64,000 nt of DNA, taken from positions 16,758,758 through 16,822,757 of the forward strand of contig CM072166.1 of NCBI GenBank assembly GCA_036850595.1, read 5' to 3'. The position numbers and the translations under genes are program-made. Positions 51,701 through 64,000 of the stretch are shown here, one piece after another; positions within the stretch are counted from its first letter, which is position 1, and every line of letters begins with the position of its first letter. This DNA comes from Rhyacichthys aspro (lineage: Eukaryota > Chordata > Actinopteri > Gobiiformes > Rhyacichthyidae). The notes under the pieces are model-generated. The model did not search any database. It was not told where the DNA came from and was given only the letters and a program-made list of their open reading frames with translations.

Positions 51701-54700
51701 CACACCTCCGTCATCACTTTGGCTCACATTGCAGCGTTGGAGAAGAAACTGACCAAACAGTTCCAAGTCAAAAATTTCCTCTCTTTGGAAATGGGAAACT
51801 TTTTAGATTTCCTTGTAAAACACATTCAGGTAGGTTGGTTTGGGCATTTGAAGCAGTATTAATAGTTATAAAATGGCATTTCATTCATGAATCAATCCAT
51901 CTCCTCTCTCTTTGGTTGAATGTAGATGCTTCAGGAAACACTAGGCTCTGCTTTGCCTCTGAGCAGCTCTAGTATGGGGCTTGCAGGCAGTGGTTTCAGA
52001 CCCACCAGACAGGACGTGTTTGAATTAATCAAACAGTGTGGAGACATTGACTACACAAATCCAGAGGAGGTGAGTTCTTTTAGCGTTTAGTTGCCTATCT
52101 TTGTTTTGCAGCGTTCCCTGTTATTATTCTCTGTTCTTTTTAGCAGCTCTCGTACATTGAGTCAGCACTAAGATCCCATTACAAGCTGCGAGACAGTAGA
52201 GATCTGGGTTTTGGCACTCTCCAGAGGTTGGCAAAGCTGGTCGAACAGCAGAAACTGCTGGCCGGAGGCGGACTGAGCACAGTCTACTACGAGGTGGCTC
52301 TGTTAGCCAAACAAGCCAACTCAAGGTGGGAAATAATCTATACTTTGAGATAATTTGTCACTGCTCATTGTCAGTTTAATAGAAGCTTCTATGTGTTGTA
52401 AACATTTGAATCCCACTTATTTGTCATTTACAGTGTTGAAGGGGAGTATCAATCAGTTGGGCAATTGGGTGAGATGTCCAAGGCACAGGCTCTGGCCAGC
52501 TTACTCTCCTGCCCTCTGCTGGAGGATTTAGGCGAATGGAGCCAGTGGGACCTAGTATTCAAACCTCTTTATGGCCCTTTGAAAGATTTTATTGAAAAAA
52601 ATGCAGGTATAAGTTAAACTCTATATGGTAAAAGTCATTTTGTTGTTATTGATTATTAACATTCTAACCTGTTTACCATCTCCATTTCAGGTAATACTGA
52701 CCTGGCAGCACTAGAAGTCTCACCAGGTATGCTGGTTAGAATCACTACAGACACCGGAGACAAGTATTTCTCTACTGCAGCGCAAAACCTCAACCCAGTG
52801 GGTACTGCTGGCCACTTGGTGTCCATGGTAGTGGCTTACGGTGTTGCCAATGCTCCCACAGCGCTCCTGGCCAATCACATGCAGACGACCTTGGCAGCGG
52901 CTGTGGCTAGGGAAGGTATTTGTCCTCTATTTTCAAATGAGCTTTGTGGCAAAATCGTTGTCTTGGTCTAACACAGTATTCTGTTGACAGATTTATCTCA
53001 GGCTGATGAGGATGTGTCATGCTATAGCACTGTAGCTGAATTCCTTTTGGCCTGTTTATTGCGAATCCCCACCAAAACCTGCAAGGCTTTGATACAACAG
53101 GTCAGTTCTATTTTGGCATCAGCCCAACAAATGAATTCCTGGACATAATTGTTTTTGTTCACTAAATGTTATAAGTATGATTATTAATAATAACATAATA
53201 AAACACTAGGAAATTAGTTTTTATCTAGCCCCATATACATGCTTGTGTTTTTAGCCACCTTTAACACAACATAAATACCTCGTAAATATTTTTCTAGTCT
53301 AGGTTTGTCCATTGTAAGGTTGTATATGGGGCTTGTGTATACATGTTTAAAAGTTTCCCATTCCATCAACAATTTTTATAAATGTTAGTTCTCTTAATTG
53401 TGCTACAGCTCAGTTGCAGTGTGCATCACCTGTATTATGACAAGATTTGTGAATTCACGTCTTATACTGCCAGTACACCTGCCAGCACTGGTAGTAATGA
53501 GGGTGTTTTAGATTTGAGGAGGAAGCTAAGTATGTAGGAAAAAATGTGGTTATTCACAGATGATTCATCCAGTCATTGACCAAGTATTAATTTATAGTAC
53601 CGGCTCATTGCAAACCCTTTCGAATGTAGCCTTTACTCTTTCAGGGAATAGGCATAGTTGGACATTTATTTGATCAGTGTGATACATAGATATAAGCCAG
53701 CCAAAAAGTATTTTTAATAGTTCATCTGAACATCAACAGCAGCGAAATGTTTCTCACTAATTCCTAAGTTCTAATATACAAAAGGTTGCTTTATGATGAC
53801 AGGTTGGCTTTGTGTTCATAGACAGTTATTTTCTCTTGTGTAAAATACATTTGAACTTTTAGGTATTTCTGGAGCCCTTTGCCCAGGTGTTGGGCCAGGC
53901 CAAGTCCAAACAGGTCCTGATCACAGTTGCCCAGTCTCACCCACAGCACCTGAACTGTCTGCATCGAATGGGCATCCTCCTGGGCATCACAGACTGGATC
54001 AAGGACTTCCAGAAGAAGCTGGTCCAGCCACAAAGGCAAAATGACATAAACTATGAAGTCGTGGAACAGGGGAAGGTATTAAAAATGAGTACAGGTAATT
54101 ATAACATAAAACTTATGTGTCACTCTAAGCTCCTTAATGTCTCTATTCCAGGATAGCGACATATATTCAGAGAGCCGTAGTGAGGCAGATGAAGATGAGG
54201 ATTCTGACATCTTGAACAGCAGCTTTACCTCATCTTCCCTCAACCAGAGCCTACAACAAGGTTCAGTACATACTATTAATGTAGATATGCATTATATTTG
54301 GGGGAATAACTCAATATCTCAATGCAGTCAATGAAGAAGAAGAAGAAGAAGAGGATGTCAATGTTGAGGAGGAAGATGATGAAGAGCTGTATGAGTTGGC
54401 TGTTGTTTCTAACAAAGAAGCTTCAGATGTCAGCAGTGAAGTGGAGCGAAACCAAGAAGAGGAACAGGCAGAAATAAGTGAACCACAAGAAAATGATGGT
54501 CTCAGTTTTGAACAAGCCTTAATTGAAGACATCAGGTCTGTGCTTCAGTTTTTATACATCCATCTATTAAACAACTTAACCATTCATGCTCATTTTCTGT
54601 ATTTATAATTCCAGGAAAAGTGAGTTTGGCATTGGTGTGGAGTTGACAGCTGAGGGGCAGAAGCTGATGCAGGTTCACCAGGACAGACTGGGCCGGAGTC

Positions 54701-57700
54701 TGGACAGGCTTTCCACGGAGCTCTACAGCAAAGACACGCATTTTGTGCTGGAACTTATTCAGGTGCCTTTGTCAAATTTACAACCTGTGTCCACTTTGTA
54801 AGTTTTATTGCTTTATTGGATGCAGTGGCTCAGGAAGTAGAGAAGGTTTGTTTCCGCTGGGGTGCACAGTAGCAGAGTGGTTAGCACTCCCGCTTGTCAG
54901 CTGCTTCACAGCAAGAAGGTCATGAGTTCAAACACCCTCGAAGAAGAAGGGTTTGATCCCCGGGCCGACACTCGATCCTTATGAGCATCCTCCCTGTGTT
55001 ACTTTGGGTTCTCTCCGGGTTCTCCAGCTTCCTCCCATTGCCAAACACACAATTGTTGACTCTAAAGTGCCCCTGGTGGATGAATTTGAGAGTGAATGGT
55101 TGTCAGTATCTGTGTCTAAATGTCAGTCCTGCCATTGTCCAGAGTGTACCACGCCTCAGGCCCAAAGTTGCTAGGATAGGCTCCAGCCACCAAGTGGTAG
55201 AAGATGAATGAATAATGTGTTATTTATTTGTGCTTTGTGTTTTTCAGAATGCTGATGATAACAGTTATACCGTGGAGGATGGTATTATTCCAGCCTTGGC
55301 CTTTGTGGTGGAGAAAAACTGCATCACTGTTCTTAACAATGAAAGTGGCTTTCAGGTTAGTAGTTAAAAATAACTAAACACAGCTATTAAAGCTTAAGGA
55401 AGATAATTCACATTTAATATTTTTGCTTTTAACTAGTTAGAGACTGACCACAGTGCACAGCACAATTTATCTCAAAAAACTGTATTTAAATGACCTGTCT
55501 TAGATGGTCAATGACTAAATGAATAAACCCTGTATTGCTTTCAGGAAAGGAACATCAGAGCCATCTGTGATGTGGGCCGCAGCACCAAGGGCAAACACAA
55601 GTATGGATACATTGGTGGGTATAGACTTTTCTCTCATGCCGTCATTTGAACTAATAATTGAAATTAATAATTGACTATTTCACCATGTTGGTTGGCATTT
55701 TTGAATAACACTGCTGTAGTTGATCATTACCCCAATTAAACATTTAAAGAAAACATTGTTTTATTCATGAATTCTACATGACTCCAGCTGTCACCCATTT
55801 CTCTCTTCTGGTGTCAGACATGTACTATTATTTGTAATGAGTAAGTAAAATGAGGTTAAGGGCTAAAACTGTCACTACCTGTTTATTTATACAATTGTTT
55901 ATACAATTGCAAAATGACATGTACTAGAAACTTTATTTGTAATATTTATCATCTGTATTAAAGCTCCACTACCGGATTTTTTTAATGCCCTCCCTATCTC
56001 AGACTCCACTTCTTTTTACCCCAAAAGCAGCCTAGAGACTTTCCTGATTTTCTTTCATTAACAAAGTAAAACTGAACCAATTTTTTATCCACAAACTACT
56101 AACAGATTGCATCAAAATGAAGTTTAGCGCTTACTGTTGGCTTAGCTGTGACTTCAGCATCAGTACGGCAGTTATCTCCTCCTCATTAAACATTACGTGA
56201 TTGAATTGACAGGATTTATTTGCGTTTCATGTTGCCTCCCTTTTATCTGTTGATGCTTTTTGAGCTGTGTTAAAAGACATATTCACCACTGAAAATACAC
56301 TTTATCAGCAGCTAATAAACGTCCTGGAAGGTGTTATGACAAGCCGGTGTAGACCAATAGTAACACTCCTTTTTTGAGCATGTTATTTGCGCAAGCATTG
56401 ATTAGCCAAAGGTTCCTTCCCTGGGTAAAGGTTCTCATTAATTGTGATCCCCTCTAATGAACAATAGATGCCATCATAATTCACAAATAATTGCTTTTAC
56501 AAAAATATTTAAACAATTTTCTACAACTAGAAAAAAAAAAATAGGTACAGTCTGTTTAAGGCTTGTTAAAAATGTGTGATGGTAGAATAAATAAAATTGC
56601 CCTGTCTTGACCCCATTGTTTTTTACACAGGACAAAAAGGAATTGGCTTTAAATCAGTGTTCAAGGTCACAGACTGTCCTGAGATTCACTCCAATGGCTT
56701 CCACTTGAGGTTTGATAAGAACTGTGGCCCCATGGGATACATTCTGCCCCACTGGACTGAAGACAAGCGGCCTGTGGACACCCTTCTGAAGGACAACAAC
56801 CAGCACAGGTACAAAAGAACAGCTGTCCCCGTATAGTATTTATTCATACATTCATATCTCAGTTATGTTTTCACCCTTTTTTCCACTTTGTCAGCTGGAC
56901 CACAAAGATCAGTCTGCCCCTACGTTCTGAGAGCCACCAGACCAGAAATCTGTTTCATGACGTGCACCCATCCCTGCTGCTGTTTTTGCACCGCCTTCGC
57001 TCTATTACCATTTACAATCAGGTGGTGTTTGCACTCAGAGTTTTATTAACTAACCTACTAAGATCTAGAATTATTGAGGCTGTCTGTAAACTTAGGTCTG
57101 CATATAGTTTGAAACCTACTGGAGTTCATTGCCACTGGAGGGGTGCGGCACAGGTCAGGTCATTAGGGGACAGTTTCCATCTTCAAATGGAAACACACCC
57201 CGCAGTTTTTGGTCCAGAGGGTGAAATCGTTACTAAACGGTAGAGCTAAACATTGCAGCCTGTTGATTGGGCAAAAATAGAATCCTTACTCGGGCAAAAA
57301 GGAGAAGTGATGGACACTTTTTTTTAAAAATAAAGCTATACTTGTTCTTGTTATGAACAACTGTGTTACATCTTCCATCCCTTGCTTCATGATAAATAAA
57401 AAACACATTGCTAGTGCTAGTGTTGTCTATGTTAGATTAAACATATAAACACAAATTTAAAGTTAAGAAAGCTGGAAATGTATAAATCTTCTCCTGGTGG
57501 TAAATCTTAAAATCTTCAACAGCCCACAACTTTTAAACTAACTTTCTTCCCATAGGCACTGTTGTTATATTTTATGTGGCACAGTCCTAAATGTCTTGTA
57601 TTATCTATCAGTTGAGGCAGACCTGTTTATCACAGAATAATGCTTTTACTGCAGCTTGTGCGCAATAAATAATGAGATTTGTTTACAAACATTAAACAGA

Positions 57701-60700
57701 TGTACATTATTAGTGGCTAAAATAAACTCTTCTTTAACCATTGTCATTGTGTTTTACCCTGCAGCCTGAGAAGCGGCTCGTAACCATGACTCGTAAAGAC
57801 CTGAGTCACAATGTCCTCGAGGTGGAGCACACTGACGGCATTGAGCGGTGGCTCGTAATCAAAACTATGCTGAAACCAAAAAAGGTAACACCATAGGGAT
57901 CTATCTGGGTAACCTTCATATATAATGTAGCCTCACGGATGTCTTTTTGTGAAATGTTACTGTTGAACTCTAGTCCAAGCAAGCTTTCAGCAGAGGTATA
58001 CTTTTGTCTTCTTATTTAAAATGTAAATCAAATCCTTTTATAGAAACGCATATAAACGTCAAGTCATCCTAAACATGAACTTTCATGTTCAGAGATGTGC
58101 GGAAAAGATGCACACATACAGATTGTACTAATCCTGAGAGGTAGAGAAGACTCTATGATCCCAGGATAGCTTTTTCTTCTCCTCTTACCTTCCTAATTCC
58201 CACAGGCTGCTCTCAGTTACCTGCAGTGAGCTTTGTAAGAAATATGAGAGCCATTTTTGTGCCTCAGTTCAAATATCTGTCGACCTGTTGTTAATTTATC
58301 ATGCAGCAAGATCTGTTTTTGTGACTTATCAGACCTCAAACGTATACCGTGTGATCACTGTCTGTTTTAGATCAAAGAGGACGTAGAGTCAACTGAGCTG
58401 GCGTTGGCCTTCCAGCTGGGTAGTGTTGTATCAGGAAGTGATGTCATGTGTCAGCCTCAGAAACAACCTGTTTTTGCCTATCTGCCCCTCCGCAGTTTTG
58501 GCTTCCGTTTCGTTGTCCAAGGTGAGACATCTGCTATGTATGATTTTTCATGTTCTCAACTTTTGTTTCTAACTTGTGTCTTCCACATTAAGTCTTTGTT
58601 CACAAACAGTTTGAGCCTGGGCCTGGCCATTCACAAAAAAAACTTTCTGTAAAAAATGCCTCCCTTCCCTTCACAGCAATTTCCATCCTTGAACGTTACA
58701 TGGGACAGTTTCAAAGCATATTATCTTGTGCTAAAATTGCAGTTGGGAACTATTTTGTGCCTCAGTATTCTTACTAATAAGCACCTGAGGCAAAAAATAT
58801 AACAGCACAGAACGGTTCCCCAAAAAAAAAAACTCCTCTGTTTTAAGATAATATAATGGACAACTGCCCAATGTATGATTAAGGTAGTTTTGTTTAGGTG
58901 TGCTTTTATTGTTCTGAAACACTGGTTAGGCTTACTTGTTCTTCAGACCGTGGTTGCACTGACCTAGCACAGGTAATAGTATTTCTTTTCACAAGTAACC
59001 CATGTATCTTTATCAGAATACTAGAAACATGTTTTTGTTTTTAGCTTTCCAGTCCGTTTTGTTAATGCTTCCCCTTTTCCTGCAGGTGATTTTGACATTC
59101 CTTCTTCTCGAGAGGATGTTGACAGAGACAGCTCCTGGAACCAGTGGCTTCGCTCTGAAATTCCACAGCTCTTTCTGCAGTCCAAGGACGTCTTCACTGT
59201 AACACCATCTACTTTATAGTTCCAAACATATCTGGTACCTGTACGAGACCTGTAACTGTCTGTATTTACTCCCGATTCTAGAATCACCCAGACTTCAAAG
59301 ATCTGAAAGGCCTTTGCCATTTCCTGCAGTTTATCCCATTGCCTGATGAGGTTTTGGACTTCTTTAAGCCTGTTGCCGGGCAGATTATTCAGCTGCTCAA
59401 GGGCAAGGCCTTTCTGCCAACACTCAACTCAGGTATTTCTCTTTTTTTCTATAATCATTTTGTAATTCACATTGATTATTGTTGAACATATAAAGATGTT
59501 AGAACTTGGTATATTTGAATGTCCCATTGGCATAGCAAAATTGTCAATTAAATTTACCTTGAAAATTGTCTATTTCTCATTAATAGTATTTTATTGTTAA
59601 CTCTGTTCTGTGGTTTTCTTGCAGATGGTAAGGTTGTGTACAAGCTGCCGTCCCAGGTGGCCGTCTGTCAGGACCCAGTGATCCGAGAAGTTATCAGTGG
59701 AGAGGAGCTAGAAAGGCATCTGTCCCTGTCCTATCTCCATCCCGATCTGAGCCCCGCCCCTCCCACCTCGCTGCTCAGTCACCTGGGAGTGCGGTACCTG
59801 CGCGGACCAGACGTTACCACGGTAACCTCAGCCATGGCCAAAGATCTGATGAAAAGTGAGGGCATCCACTCAGGTTTGTGAAAAGTCAATTTACTGCCAC
59901 TACTCTAATAAATGTCATCTCACGTGAACTTTTATTGTCAGTTTATCAAATCACATTTACTTCTATGACAACTATTTTTAATTCACATGTGTTTTTATCA
60001 ATCCAAACAATCTTTCACTTGTCTGTTTATCAGTGTAAATGTGTTTTTAATCAGGTACGTTTTCAGTTGAAGTCCATTCCAACACTGTACATTTTATTTC
60101 TATTATCACATATTTGAATAAAATTAGGGCTAGTTTTGAGTATTATTGTTTTGTTGTTTTATAAGAAAACGAGACATGGCTTAGTTGCCCATAGTTAGAA
60201 AGAAGCTTCCAAATGCCTCACTTTTGTTATATCCGTAGATCTGCTCCACATATTGTGCAGGATTTTCAATAAATCCAGAAAAACCATCTCCAGTGAGTTT
60301 TTCATAAAAAATAGTCTGTAAATTGGTTAAAATTATCATCATTTCCATGTCCAGGAAATAATGTGTATCATCCTTGAACAAATTGTTAAACATTTTGGTG
60401 CACATTTTGTTTTTAATTCAACTAGCTTTAGGTAAACAACGTGACATGCTGTTTGTGTAAACTCAATTTAAATTTGAATGGAAAGGTGGAGTTTAATCCA
60501 AACCAGAGAGGAGTTGTCAGAATTCCATGGTGATGGCTGCATACGAACCCTGCAGAGTAAAAATCATGTTTAAAGTTGTTGAAGAAATTTAGAAATTAGG
60601 GCTGCACGATATTAGAAAAACATACAGTAAGTATTTTGAATAATGCAATAATATTAGCTGTGATATTTGAATGCTCTTTGTTAGAGTAAATAATTAAATC

Positions 60701-63700
60701 TGAGAGAATGTAAAGCCTCTGGGCTTAAGTTCTACTCGTCAAAGCAGGAGCTAAATCAATATTAAAGACTATAAGGACTAAATGTAATGTAATCAACATA
60801 CTAATGCAGTTAAGCCTATGCTTATTTTTTACTATTATTTAATGCAATTTGTTCTATTTTCTGTTGTTCTCTAGATGGCGGCCTTCGTAAACTGGCCAAA
60901 CTGCTGGTGTGCAACTTCCGAGCTCTGGAGCACGGATACGGAGAGGCTGACTCTATCCTGCAGACTCTCAGGGATTTACCCATAATCCCTCTGTCTGACG
61001 GGCGGGTGGTGGCACTGAGTGGAGAAGGAGTGTTCTTTCCAATGGAAGAAGTTAACAAGAAAAAGAAGGCTCAAGCTCAGACCAGTGGTATATAGATTTC
61101 ACATCATAACATAACATAACACCGTTATTGAATGTAAGTCTGCAACAGGCATTTGTCTTTGACATTTTCTAGTGTCTTATATTTACTTGGGAGATAATAA
61201 AAAACAAGATGAAGCGGCAGAATATATTTGCAGATTTCATAACAGTGGTCTTAGAAGTACAAACAGATAAATATGTATCACAAGAATGAGAGGTGGAAGT
61301 AACACTCCATCTGTGCTGACCTGAATGGAGATAGAAAATGTTACTTCATGAGATGCATAAAAATAACACTTGGAAGTAAACCAATGCACTTCTCCCAGAA
61401 TAAACAGAGGTGTGATCACAAACGTCTGTTATCCTATTGAATCAAAACACCCAATGCATTAATTTTAGCCTGTGTGTTTTAATATTCAGATGTATTAGTG
61501 ATATTGATGTATATAGTGACATAGCTTTACTTTAGAGAACATCAATAATTAATTACCACAGATTGAGCCTTTGTAGTTTGCTGTCTGCAACAATCATGTT
61601 ACCATACGCCTCTCTAAAAGCATTTTGCTCGTGGCTCTGCTTTAGTTTCATAAATATTCTACTTCACACCACCGTGTACTAACTTTTATCTCCACAGTCA
61701 ATTACAGGAAAAGAACTGACTAATTTAGTAAATACATGGTATTAAGACAGTGACTTCATTTTTTATGTTTTCATAAAGCAGCAACATCAAAGTGCTGTTT
61801 TAGTGCTGCTGGACTACAACTACTCTGTACTGGCTTTGGGAGAACATGGAGGATGTAACTCAGGAAACGTAGAACCCTTTAATAAAGACAGGAATACACC
61901 CTGCATCCTACATTTCAGTGATCATATCATAGAAGTGTGAGTTATAAAGTCACTCATATACCCATCTCGTAGACCTAGACTATTTCAATCGCTGCGAGTC
62001 AGTGCGTTGTGCATGCCAATTAGATCTGTGTCCAGCTTGATTCAAACTTGCTTATGAATGTGAAGGACACAGAAACCTTGTGAGATCAAAATGAGAGCAG
62101 TCTTTTGAGACATCTGTTCGCAGTTGTGCAAGAGCAACCACTTCTTTTCTGTTAAACCCAGACAAATGCAATAATTTTTGACATTGGAGTTAGGTATAAA
62201 AGCATATTGTGTTTTCTTTTAAAGATCACCTCATTTACAAAGACATCAAGATTATTATAGTATCAGTTAAATGTATTTACATAAGACGTGATTGTGTGAG
62301 GTTTTTATGTGCCTTTCGTCCCATCATCCACAATCCAGGCATGACCCAGTTCATCTTGTCCCAATCTTAAGGAAATCAAACCAAATAAATCAGGTAAAGA
62401 TTGAGTCTTTGCCCGATGTTTCTAAAACAAAGTCAGGCAGTTAATTGCCCCTGTGCTGTTATAAGTTGGGCCTCATCTACCATTTGTGTAAAGGGGAAAA
62501 GGCACTCACATTGACTGTGTTATCCTGTAGTGTGAGCCAGCCCTGAGTTCACAAGTTCTCTCTGCTGGTTTTTTTTAAGTCAGTGTGATTTTAAAAGTAG
62601 TTCAGTGTTTGAGGTAAATCCCTGGCGAGGCTTGTAGCTGAATCTGAGTGGACAGAAATGTGTGCTAGCTTCAGTGTCATGATAAAATATTGAACAGCAC
62701 AGCACTAGGAAAGTGTTCTCCAACTTGCCAGCTCAGGAAACAGAAAAGTGGGTCACAGGAGATAGTTTTGGAGTGCATTCAAAACCATATAAACAATAAT
62801 GAAAATGTCGAAAAGACAAGATAAAGATGAAGAAGTAGAGGCAATGTTTGACCCCAAGTCATTTACATTTGACTAAGTATTGTCCCTCTTTACTGCTTTA
62901 TAGAGCCCCTGTCTGCACTGTACAAGGACGTCTGTGTAGTCCACCCTATGCTGCTGAACTGCATGGAGCCTCTGGAGTGCCAGCAGGTGAGAGAACTGTT
63001 GAGAAGACTTGGAGTGCACGAACTGGAACCTCAAGAGCTGCTGGAGCAACACATCTATCCCACGATACGCAGCAACAAATGGAAGGTAACCCAGTCCATT
63101 ATTTCTGACAAAAGAGTTGGTTTAGGTCACTTTATCTTCTTGCCCTGAGCTCTATCAGATCGCTGTATTTATTGTGGAAGCAAAAAGCAATAATAAATTA
63201 GAACTTAAGACACATAATATCAGATCACTTTCACTCTTATTTGAACTCTATTTAGTACTTTTGTCTCTCTTTGACAAAAGTTTGCTCATAAAACCCACTG
63301 CTGCACTTTTGCTTAATAATAATACACCACCTGACACCAGTGTGTGCTGAATTCCTTTTCCCTCCATATTGTTGAACATCTTGTGGTGCCTTTTTTTATG
63401 CAGCTGAGCATTTATGATATACATGCATTTGCAACTCTCTTGTGCCTCTATTTGAATAATTTAGTATTTTAAATTAAGAGAATATGAGCAAACATTCAGC
63501 TCTTCAGAGTAAACAGTAAAACATCAGTAAAACAGTGCAGTCATTGAGGGACACATATATGTATGAGCGTGTTCAAAGCTGTGCTGTGGTCAATGACAGA
63601 AGAGTCAATTGTAATAACTAAAAGTCAGATGTGAACTCATTAAGTAATTATTCAGGTGTAAACTCTAGAAAAATATAGACAAAAGCCACATTCCAATATG

Positions 63701-64000
63701 AGACGACAAGACAAAAAAAAAAGAGAAAAAAGAGAGAAACAAAAATTAAGAGTTGGGGAGAAATTCTCCTTCAACCATCCAAATGATGCCAAAAAGGCAG
63801 CTGAATATCTCATCTTATAACTTATTCTGTTACAGGATGATATTTTGTCTCTTTTGTGTCATTTATTTCTCATTATTGTTTCTGATTCTGCCAACAGTCG
63901 AAGCCAGAGCCAGTTGTTGTCAGTTATCTGGTTTTCATCAAGCGGCACTCGTCCTCCAACCTTGAGCTCTCAGACACCGCAGTTCCTGTCCTCTCCACCA
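45601..64000 (+). CDS. NO VEIN-like protein: LOTUS plus GHKL/HSP90-like ATPase, partial at right edge
   Basis: Thirty coding exons chain with matching phases: 45601-46191, 47718-47913, 47990-48342, 48767-48892, 48969-49166, 49243-49386, 50067-50327, 50615-50795, 51663-51829, 51926-52069, 52144-52325, 52434-52606, 52691-52915, 52991-53100, 53863-54075, 54152-54260, 54328-54535, 54615-54762, 55248-55355, 55545-55614, 56631-56808, 56895-57021, 57765-57884, 58371-58521, 59086-59198, 59282-59432, 59625-59873, 60875-61087, 62904-63085, 63898-64000 (continues). This gives 1,797 codons plus 34 partial. Domains: LOTUS/OST-HTH (residues 1-60), a probable second LOTUS-like segment (about 188-245, across exons 1-2), helical regions, an acidic linker (about 1090-1190), and a Bergerat ATPase (about 1225-1420) with N-box ELIQNADDNSY and GQKGIGFKSVF. 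The motif order is that of plant NO VEIN and its animal homologues. The role in fish is unknown; LOTUS suggests RNA or RNP binding. The larger introns hold only AT-rich sequence and repeats. Confidence 0.9.
46748..47573. repeat. Imperfect inverted repeat pair in intron 1 of the NO VEIN-like coding region
   Basis: TTTCCCAATTGCCAGGATCC near 46747-46766, continuing TTCCTTCGGA, is the approximate reverse complement of the stretch at about 47546-47576, which contains AAGGAAGGATGCTGGCCATT. The arms are about 30 bp and about 770 bp apart. This could be a non-autonomous DNA transposon or two copies of a short repeat in opposite orientation. No clear target duplication was found. Confidence 0.45.
54858..55213 (+). 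mobile_element. tRNA-derived SINE in the intron before the N-box exon
   Basis: Begins GGGGTGCACAGTAGCAGAGT and has a box-B-like GTTTGATCCCC. The body includes GGTTCTCCAGCTTCCTCCC and GACTCTAAAGTGCCCC, and it ends with a GATAGGCTCCAGC segment and a GAATGAATAA tail. It is better preserved than the related copies at 2232-2510 and 25441-25715. Confidence 0.75.
55615..56630. other. Intron between exons 20 and 21 of the NO VEIN-like gene
   Basis: About 1 kb of AT-rich sequence, GT-AG bounded (GTGGGT donor, TTTACACAG acceptor). No exon or recognised repeat is seen inside. Confidence 0.6.
59874..60874. other. Intron between exons 27 and 28 of the NO VEIN-like gene
   Basis: Contains TAGGGCTGCACGATATT at about 60598-60614, a terminal-repeat-like motif of teleost hAT miniature elements; the partner end was not located. 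A 74-codon minus-strand frame at 60181-60405 is unrecognised. Confidence 0.35.
61088..62903. other. Intron between exons 28 and 29 of the NO VEIN-like gene
   Basis: The largest intron in the downstream half (1.8 kb). The phase is consistent across it (donor GGTATA, acceptor TTTATAG). No coding block or clear repeat was recognised. Confidence 0.55.

Larger units (their letters stand above)
54615..57021 (+). other. GHKL (Bergerat-fold) ATPase core of the NO VEIN-like protein
   Basis: Five exons (54615-54762, 55248-55355, 55545-55614, 56631-56808 and 56895-57021) carry the nucleotide-binding core. The N-box ELIQNADDNSY supplies the Glu and Asn that handle water and magnesium. LNNESGF sits where HSP90 has the DxGxG motif, with Asn replacing Asp, as I recall for NO VEIN proteins. 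CDVGRSTKGKHKYGYIG leads to GQKGIGFKSVF, the lid and glycine box. The segment after it (VTDCPEIHSNGFHLRFD) is typical of sacsin and NO VEIN ATPases. Confidence 0.85.

Overview
This window is vertebrate nuclear DNA, almost certainly from a teleost fish. Genes are split by GT-AG introns. The intergenic space is AT-rich and full of fish-type repeats: hAT miniature elements, a tRNA-derived SINE, piggyBac, DIRS, a Ty3/Gypsy LTR element, a LINE and long (TA)n tracts. The protein-coding content is a fish SULT2-type cytosolic sulfotransferase cluster and, downstream, a very large LOTUS plus GHKL-ATPase gene of the NO VEIN-like family. There are no bacterial-style operons.

The dominant architecture is a direct duplication of about 21-22 kb. 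Copy A spans 949-21729 and copy B spans 24160-46397. By eye they are about 98-99% identical, broken by discrete indels: a 477-bp solo-LTR-like insertion only in A, a hAT/ZBED fragment of about 2 kb only in B, and deletions of about 0.2-0.3 kb on both sides. Copy A ends exactly at a run of 100 Ns (21730-21829). Copy B begins exactly at the end of a Gypsy LTR (23498-24159). This is what two unmerged haplotypes placed end to end would look like, so the duplication may be an assembly artefact. A true recent tandem duplication is the alternative.

Each unit holds, in order: the 3' exons of one sulfotransferase (SULT-a); a 5'-truncated piggyBac; a complete six-exon sulfotransferase (SULT-b) with a DIRS-like element in its second intron; a Penelope-like 3' fragment with a hammerhead-like core just after the SULT-b stop; a decayed LINE on the minus strand; and the promoter, non-coding first exon and first coding exon of the NO VEIN-like gene. 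The lesions differ between copies. SULT-a is frameshifted in A and has an intact 3' end in B. SULT-b has an early stop in A and is open in B (312 aa, with a stop-loss extension). The LOTUS exon is frameshifted in A and open in B.

From 45601 to the right edge, copy B runs into one multi-exon gene. I could chain 30 coding exons with consistent phases, giving 1,797 codons plus a partial exon that leaves the window. Its protein has an N-terminal LOTUS/OST-HTH domain, a probable second LOTUS-like segment, a long alpha-helical region, an acidic linker and a Bergerat-fold (GHKL) ATPase core with an N-box and a GIGF box. Its promoter carries a perfect interferon-response core (TTTCNNTTTC) in both copies. 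This gene is the most interesting item in the window.
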